Shown: one piece after another, positions 7,479-11,268 of the stretch
Position numbering within the stretch: position 1 is the stretch's first letter
Layout of the letters: each line of letters opens with the position of its first letter
NCBI GenBank assembly: GCA_005792865.1
Contig: SXQR01000008.1
Span: 1 to 11,268, forward strand
Reading direction: 5' to 3'
DNA from: Flavobacterium sp.
Lineage (GTDB): Bacteria > Bacteroidota > Bacteroidia > Flavobacteriales > Flavobacteriaceae
Length of the DNA: 11,268 nt
Made by a program: the position numbers and the translations under genes
The notes under the pieces: model-generated
Database searches by the model: none
The model's input: only the letters and a program-made list of their open reading frames with translations
Told to the model about the DNA's origin: nothing

Positions 7479-8455
7479 ACAAATCGATCGAGTAAGAGAT
7501 GATGGTTTGCGGTAGGCACCGCATAACGGTCCTGCGCGATGCTCCTGCCTCCAAATTGCTCTTTCCAGAAAACCAGGTTTTCCTTAAGCTTATTTCCCGG
7601 GACCGTAGAAGTCCCAAAATCAAAATATCGTTTTTGGGCAAACACCTCGTCGAGCAGGTGCGCATAAAGGAAATCGACGGCGCCCGTGCGGCTGCGGTCT
7701 TCCAGTGCCGATACGTACTGCGGATGCGCCACCATGTCTGTCTCAAATACCGTGGTACCGGCCACGATCCTTCCCGCTTCGTATACGTTGAACTGCCGGA
7801 TCCGGCCCGGAAAGCTGTTTTTTAGATAAAGGATCTCCGGCAGCGCATGTACCGGTTGGGTTTGATAGCGGCGTTGCAGGTTTGGGGTGAGGATGGTATC
7901 CCAAAACTCCGAAAGATCGTCGGTTTCCCTGATTTCGAGACTGTGTTTGTAGCCTCTTGAAATGGCCTGGCGCCGGGATTTCGGGACCGCGATCCGCGCG
8001 CCGTTGTCCACCACCAGCAGGGATTCCCGCTCCAGCAGCGTCGCATCGGCCAGGAACAGCGCATGCAGCAATTCATCCGAGGGCATCTTGTGGTAGATCG
8101 AAGGCACGGGCCTGATCTCCAGCGTCGGCACACCGTTTTCATCCAAAAGCTGCAATGCAGCCGAAAATGCCGCAAAAACTTCGGCCAATCTCAAATCTGA
8201 ATAAAAAAATCCGCCATAGGTCAAGCCACCATGCGAGCGGACAAGCTGCCTTTCACGGTGCGCAGGCAACCCTGCCACCATTTTCCCGTCTTTATGAACC
8301 ACCACCGATGCATCCTCAAACCGGTCTTGGTGATATTCCATAAACCGGCGGTCAAAGAGGAACGTGGCATTGCGGGACGCGGCGACGAGGGCATTCCATT
8401 CGTCGTGGTCGGAAGGTTGGTAAAATGTGGCGCGATATGTTCCTTTTCGTTGCAA
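7475..8455 (-). CDS. GNAT/FemAB-like acyltransferase of a polysaccharide cluster
   Basis: The protein has 326 residues and starts with TTG at 8455. There is no in-frame ATG between this codon and the upstream TAA (8470-8468), and the first internal methionine (about residue 39) would remove a well-formed part of the domain, so TTG is the supported start. Around 28-50 lies [21 protein letters not shown], a block I recognise from GNAT-like proteins next to sugar aminotransferases in Bacteroidota clusters. The C-terminal half (about 150-300), with [40 protein letters not shown] and [20 protein letters not shown], fits the FemAB-like acetyltransferase fold (Acetyltransf_6). It leads the operon and overlaps the aminotransferase start by ATGA, so it may N-acylate the amino sugar made by that enzyme. 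This is context only; a peptidyl or O-acyl transfer role cannot be excluded. Confidence 0.86.
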   Translation of the reverse strand: MQRKGTYRATFYQPSDHDEWNALVAASRNATFLFDRRFMEYHQDRFEDASVVVHKDGKMVAGLPAHRERQLVRSHGGLTYGGFFYSDLRLAEVFAAFSAALQLLDENGVPTLEIRPVPSIYHKMPSDELLHALFLADATLLERESLLVVDNGARIAVPKSRRQAISRGYKHSLEIRETDDLSEFWDTILTPNLQRRYQTQPVHALPEILYLKNSFPGRIRQFNVYEAGRIVAGTTVFETDMVAHPQYVSALEDRSRTGAVDFLYAHLLDEVFAQKRYFDFGTSTVPGNKLKENLVFWKEQFGGRSIAQDRYAVPTANHHLLLDRFV

Positions 8456-8474
8456 ACCGCCCGAAAATTAAGGA

Positions 8475-8505
8475 TTAATTTACAAACCCGCACATGCGCC
8501 GCAAA
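8475..8505 (-). promoter_or_regulatory. Possible promoter of the four-gene minus-strand operon
   Basis: On the minus strand, TTTG (8505-8502) is followed after exactly 19 bases by TAAATTAA (8482-8475). The spacing is ideal for a Bacteroidota -33/-7 promoter, but the -7 box keeps only TA and TT of the TAnnTTTG consensus. It would begin transcription just before the TTG at 8455. The region between the divergent starts (8456-8554) is A/T-rich and holds nothing else I can name. Confidence 0.3.
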
Positions 8506-8528
8506 TTAACCGCATTGCAAATTATTGC

Positions 8529-8536
8529 TATCTTTA
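8529..8536 (+). promoter_or_regulatory. Candidate -7 box (TATCTTTA) for the CHU_C protein gene
   Basis: TATCTTTA differs from TAnnTTTG only in the last base and ends 18 bases before the ATG at 8555. The nearest upstream TTG (8515-8517) is too close to serve as a standard -33 element. Confidence 0.35.
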
Positions 8537-8554
8537 AACGCCTGTTTGCCTGAG

Positions 8555-10357
8555 ATGAAGAAATTTTGCGCCGTCCTGATGTTGTTTATTTGCCGCCTCG
8601 CCGCGGCACAGGACGTCGCGCTCTACCAACAGTTCAGCGGTCGTTATGACTTCACGTTCATCGGCAATACAATGAACCCCATTGAGAACGGGACGCTTTT
8701 CGCTCCGTGCGTTGCCAATACGAGCTCTTCGGCCGCATTGTCCCTGGATGTGTCCAATGTGGTGGAAAAAGCCTATCTCTACTGGGCCGGCTCGGGCGAA
8801 GGAGATTTCAGCGTAAAGCTCAACGGTACCGATATCGAACCGTCGAGAACCTTCAGCCTCAACCAGGTGACCCCCACCACGACACTCCCATTTTTCAGCG
8901 CATTCGCCGACATCACCGATTTTATCCTGGCAAACGGGAACATGACCTATACGCTGTCGGAACTCGACATCAACCCCGTGATCGAACAGTTTTGCCCCAA
9001 CCGCACCAATTTTGCCGGCTGGGCCATTTTGATCGTTTACAAAAACGATGCGTTGCCCATCAATCAGCTCAATGTTTACGACGGGTTGCAATACGTCTCG
9101 CAGTTCCAGAACAACCTGAGCATCAGCCTGCCGGCGCTCAATGTGATCGACAATGAGGGCGCCCGCATCGGTTTTATCGCCTGGGAAGGCGACAGCAACA
9201 TCAGCGTTGATGAATTCCTTAAGATCAATGGCAACAATATTTCAAATCCACCGCTCAATCCGGAGGACAACGCTTTCAACGGCACCAACAGCATCACGGG
9301 TTCCAATCAACTCTTCAATATGGACCTGGACATCTACAACATTCAGAACAACATTGCCATCGGCGATACATCGGCGCTAATCGAACTGACTTCCGGGCAG
9401 GATTTCGTGATGATCAATACGGTGGTGACCAAGCTCAACAGCCAGTTGCCCGATGCGACTGTCACGGTGGACGAGGTCCTGCTGGAATGCGGTTCAAGGG
9501 TGGTCACGTGCCTGTACTCGGTGCACAACCTGGAGGCCACCGACTTCCTTCCCGCTGGCACGCCCCTGGCGATCTATGCAGACGGTGTATTGGTGGCGCA
9601 AACGCAGACCGTGGCAGACCTGCCCATCGGCGGCAGTTTCCAGGACCAGGTGACGTTCACGCTGCCCGTTGAAATTCCCGATACCTTCACCCTGTTGTTC
9701 GTGATTGACGATGACGGCACCCAGCACGGCCATGTCACCGAGCTCAACGAGGCCAACAATACATTTGAAATAGCCGTATCGCTTTTGATTCCGCCCGTGG
9801 TCAATCCGCTCGAACCGATCCTGACCTGCAACCTGGGGCTTGGCAGCGGCATTTTTGATCTGTCGCCGATCCTGTCGCTCGCGCCGGCCGATCCGGGCAA
9901 TACGGTCACGGTGCATCCCACCGAGCAGGACGCGCTTGACGGATCGAGCGAGATTCTCGACCTCGCGAACTACCCGGTCAACTCGGCGCCCGCCACCGTG
10001 TATGTAAGGGTTGACAACGGCGAATGCTTCTCGATCGCACCGGTAGAACTTTTGGTGCGCAATTGCCCGCCCATTGTCTATAATTATGTTTCGGTGAATG
10101 GAGACGGGGTGAACGATTCGTTTTTTATTGACGGGCTCCGCGACATATTCCTCAATTTCAGGCTGCAGGTCTTTAACCGATGGGGCATCCTGCTCTGGCA
10201 GGGCAACAACAATACGCCGAATTGGCAGGGTCAATCACAACATTCGGCAACCATTGGAAGTGGAATTGTCCCCGACGGAACGTATTTTTACGTCCTGGAT
10301 CTCAACGATCCCGGTTACCCGGAACCGCTCACCGGTTTCCTGTACCTCAACCATTAA
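8555..10357 (+). CDS. Secreted T9SS cargo protein with CARDB-like domain and C-terminal CHU_C sorting domain
   Basis: The protein has 600 residues. The start is ATG 8555, giving a clean signal peptide MKKFCAVLMLFICRLAAA, then QDVALYQQF; the frame is open further upstream but only this start gives a lipophilic N-terminus. Residues about 25-295 form a region with VEKAYLYWAGSGEGDFSVKL, NFAGWAILIVYKND and NEGARIGFIAWEGD, known to me from other gliding-motility-associated proteins of Bacteroidota and reminiscent of DUF3344. About 300-415 resembles a CARDB adhesion domain (DATVTVDEVLLECGSR ... VTELNEANNTFEIAV), and 420-503 a further beta-sandwich-like linker. The last 97 residues carry NGDGVND (515-521), LQVFNRWGILLWQ and DGTYFYVLDL, the type B (CHU_C) domain that directs export through the type IX system. 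It probably sits at or beyond the outer membrane. A catalytic motif is not visible; adhesin or structural surface protein is the likely role. The next gene follows after 11 bases. Confidence 0.93.
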   Translation: MKKFCAVLMLFICRLAAAQDVALYQQFSGRYDFTFIGNTMNPIENGTLFAPCVANTSSSAALSLDVSNVVEKAYLYWAGSGEGDFSVKLNGTDIEPSRTFSLNQVTPTTTLPFFSAFADITDFILANGNMTYTLSELDINPVIEQFCPNRTNFAGWAILIVYKNDALPINQLNVYDGLQYVSQFQNNLSISLPALNVIDNEGARIGFIAWEGDSNISVDEFLKINGNNISNPPLNPEDNAFNGTNSITGSNQLFNMDLDIYNIQNNIAIGDTSALIELTSGQDFVMINTVVTKLNSQLPDATVTVDEVLLECGSRVVTCLYSVHNLEATDFLPAGTPLAIYADGVLVAQTQTVADLPIGGSFQDQVTFTLPVEIPDTFTLLFVIDDDGTQHGHVTELNEANNTFEIAVSLLIPPVVNPLEPILTCNLGLGSGIFDLSPILSLAPADPGNTVTVHPTEQDALDGSSEILDLANYPVNSAPATVYVRVDNGECFSIAPVELLVRNCPPIVYNYVSVNGDGVNDSFFIDGLRDIFLNFRLQVFNRWGILLWQGNNNTPNWQGQSQHSATIGSGIVPDGTYFYVLDLNDPGYPEPLTGFLYLNH

Positions 10358-10368
10358 GCAAAAGCAAG

Positions 10369-11160
10369 TTGAAGCATATCGAAAGCCTCCAGAACCCGCT
10401 GGTCAAGCAATGGGCGCAGTTGCTGGAAAAACCGCGTTCCCGGCGCGCCTCCGGCGAATTTATCATTGAGGGCGAGCGCGAGATTTCGCTGGCCATTGCC
10501 GGCGGATACCGGGTTCGAACGCTGATTTTTGATCCGTCGGTGGGCGATGTGGCGCGCATATCGCAGATGGCTCCCAGCGCCGATACGGTATCGGTGGGGC
10601 GTGATGTATATCGAAAGTTGGCCTATCGCGAATCCACCGAAGGCGTCATGGCCGTCGCCCAGTCCAGACCGCACGGACTCGAAAACCTTGAGCTGCCACC
10701 CAATCCGCTGATACTGGTGGCCGAGGCACCGGAAAAACCGGGTAATATCGGGGCTCTCCTGCGCACGGCCGATGCTGCAGGCGTCGATGGCGTGATCATC
10801 GCCGACATTTCAGGGGATCTATACAACCCAAATGTGATCCGCTCCAGCGTGGGCTGCGTTTTCACGACCCGGATCGCGGTGGCAACTTCCCATGAGGCCA
10901 TCGCCTTCCTCAAACAGCGGCACATTGCCATTTTCGCGGCCGCACTGCAAAATGCGGTGCCTTATCTCAACGCCAATTTTACCGGCAGTTGCGCGATTGC
11001 CGTCGGGACCGAGGCGACGGGGCTATCCCATGCCTGGCGGGAGGCGGCCCGGCAGACCGTGATCATTCCAATGGCGGGCGTCATCGATTCGATGAATGTT
11101 TCGGTGGCGGCGGCGGTATTGATTTTTGAGGCGAGGAGGCAACGGTCAATTAATGAATAA
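10369..11160 (+). CDS. TrmH/SpoU-family 2'-O-ribose RNA methyltransferase
   Basis: The protein has 263 residues and uses S-adenosylmethionine to methylate a ribose 2'-OH in tRNA or rRNA. The N-terminal substrate-binding domain opens with KHIESLQNPLVKQW and has GEFIIEGEREI (29-39). The knotted SPOUT domain shows motif 1, PEKPGNIGALLRTADAAGVD (121-140) with N126 and R132; motif 2, DLYNPNVIRSSVGCVF (150-165); and motif 3, AVGTEATGLSHAW (211-223) plus IIPMAGVIDSMNVSVAAAVLIFE (232-254) with N243 and S245. The start is TTG at 10369, because the family N-terminus begins exactly there. The frame is open further upstream, but that part lies inside the preceding gene, and no in-frame ATG lies between that gene's stop and the TTG. 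Only 11 bases separate it from the CHU_C gene, so read-through transcription is likely. The exact nucleotide target is not decided; tRNA (TrmH) or 23S rRNA (RlmB-like) are both possible. Confidence 0.94.
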   Translation: MKHIESLQNPLVKQWAQLLEKPRSRRASGEFIIEGEREISLAIAGGYRVRTLIFDPSVGDVARISQMAPSADTVSVGRDVYRKLAYRESTEGVMAVAQSRPHGLENLELPPNPLILVAEAPEKPGNIGALLRTADAAGVDGVIIADISGDLYNPNVIRSSVGCVFTTRIAVATSHEAIAFLKQRHIAIFAAALQNAVPYLNANFTGSCAIAVGTEATGLSHAWREAARQTVIIPMAGVIDSMNVSVAAAVLIFEARRQRSINE

Positions 11161-11234
11161 TTATTGGAGGTCTTTCCGATAGCGATTCTTGTACGGAATT
11201 GGAGCCGAGCGTTGTTTATACCTTGTTGGCGGTC

Positions 11235-11268
11235 AAAAAAAGACCTCAAAGGTTTTCAAAACCTTTGA
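11235..11268. terminator. Probable bidirectional terminator, cut by the right edge
   Basis: A perfect inverted repeat with 11-base arms (TCAAAGGTTTT at 11246-11256 and its complement at 11258-11268, one base between) ends exactly at the window edge. On its left lie GACC and a run of seven A (11235-11241). Read on the minus strand this is a stem followed by GGTC and seven T, the layout of an intrinsic terminator. If the symmetry continues to the right the stem grows by GACC/GGTC and gains a T-tract for plus-strand transcripts as well, which would end the RNA methyltransferase transcript. The 74 bases between the stop at 11160 and this element show nothing recognisable. Confidence 0.75.

Noticed and set aside
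6468..7502. Two plus-strand open frames antisense to the aminotransferase.
   Set aside because: The aminotransferase has all family motifs including the PLP lysine across this span. The antisense translations contain no domain-like features.
9494..10234. Long open frame on the minus strand inside the CHU_C protein gene.
   Set aside because: Its translation is dominated by charged residues with no recognisable motif, and the plus frame has an unbroken set of conserved domains. It is a shadow of G/C-rich codon use.
11161..11234. Possible small gene or RNA after the RNA methyltransferase.
   Set aside because: It is only 74 bases, with no open frame, hairpin or promoter-like pair that I can support.
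1..11268. CRISPR arrays, tRNA genes, insertion sequences, phage genes, toxin-antitoxin or defence systems.
   Set aside because: No direct-repeat array, cloverleaf-like segment, transposase motif or other such gene was seen; nearly every base is assigned to a recognisable metabolic, secreted or RNA-modifying protein.

Overview
The window looks like a chromosomal piece of a Bacteroidota (Flavobacteriales-type) bacterium. Three things point there. A secreted protein (8555-10357) ends in the type B C-terminal sorting domain (CHU_C, gliding-motility-associated) of the type IX secretion system. The start-proximal sequences carry TAnnTTTG-type -7 boxes, and recognisable Shine-Dalgarno sites are lacking. 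The sugar and glycosyltransferase families are of the kind seen in flavobacterial surface-polysaccharide clusters. The coding sequence is visibly G/C-rich for a flavobacterium.

Layout. Positions 1 to 8455 are a compact surface-polysaccharide (O-antigen/capsule-like) locus with genes on both strands. From the left: a partial glycosyltransferase on the minus strand running off the left edge (488 to 1); a GT2 glycosyltransferase on plus (546-1490); a minus pair, GT4 glycosyltransferase then FdtA/QdtA-type sugar 3,4-ketoisomerase (3005 to 1502); a GT-B glycosyltransferase on plus (3042-4178); and a four-gene minus operon whose members all overlap by ATGA (8455 to 4175). That operon encodes a GNAT/FemAB-like acyltransferase, a DegT-family PLP aminotransferase, a Wzx-type flippase and a left-handed beta-helix acyltransferase. 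From 8555 rightwards two plus-strand genes follow: the T9SS-secreted CHU_C protein and a TrmH/SpoU 2'-O-ribose RNA methyltransferase. A long palindrome, probably half of a bidirectional terminator, sits at the right edge.

How the genes work together (inference). The ketoisomerase and aminotransferase would convert an NDP-4-keto-6-deoxyglucose (normally dTDP-linked) into a 3-amino-3,6-dideoxyhexose (Fuc3N or Qui3N type). One of the two acyltransferases would N-acylate it. The glycosyltransferases would assemble a lipid-linked repeat unit and the flippase would move it across the inner membrane. RmlA/RmlB, a Wzy polymerase and the priming transferase are not in the window. The CHU_C protein and the RNA methyltransferase look like unrelated flanking genes.

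I found no tRNA, rRNA, CRISPR array, transposase or phage gene. Intergenic space is tiny, and the longest gene-free stretches are about 100 bases (8456-8554 and 11161-11268). No obviously new system stands out. The most useful observations are three non-ATG starts, including a partial gene at the left edge that ATG-only calling would miss, two candidate acyltransferases for one amino sugar, and several palindromes in the intergenic DNA.
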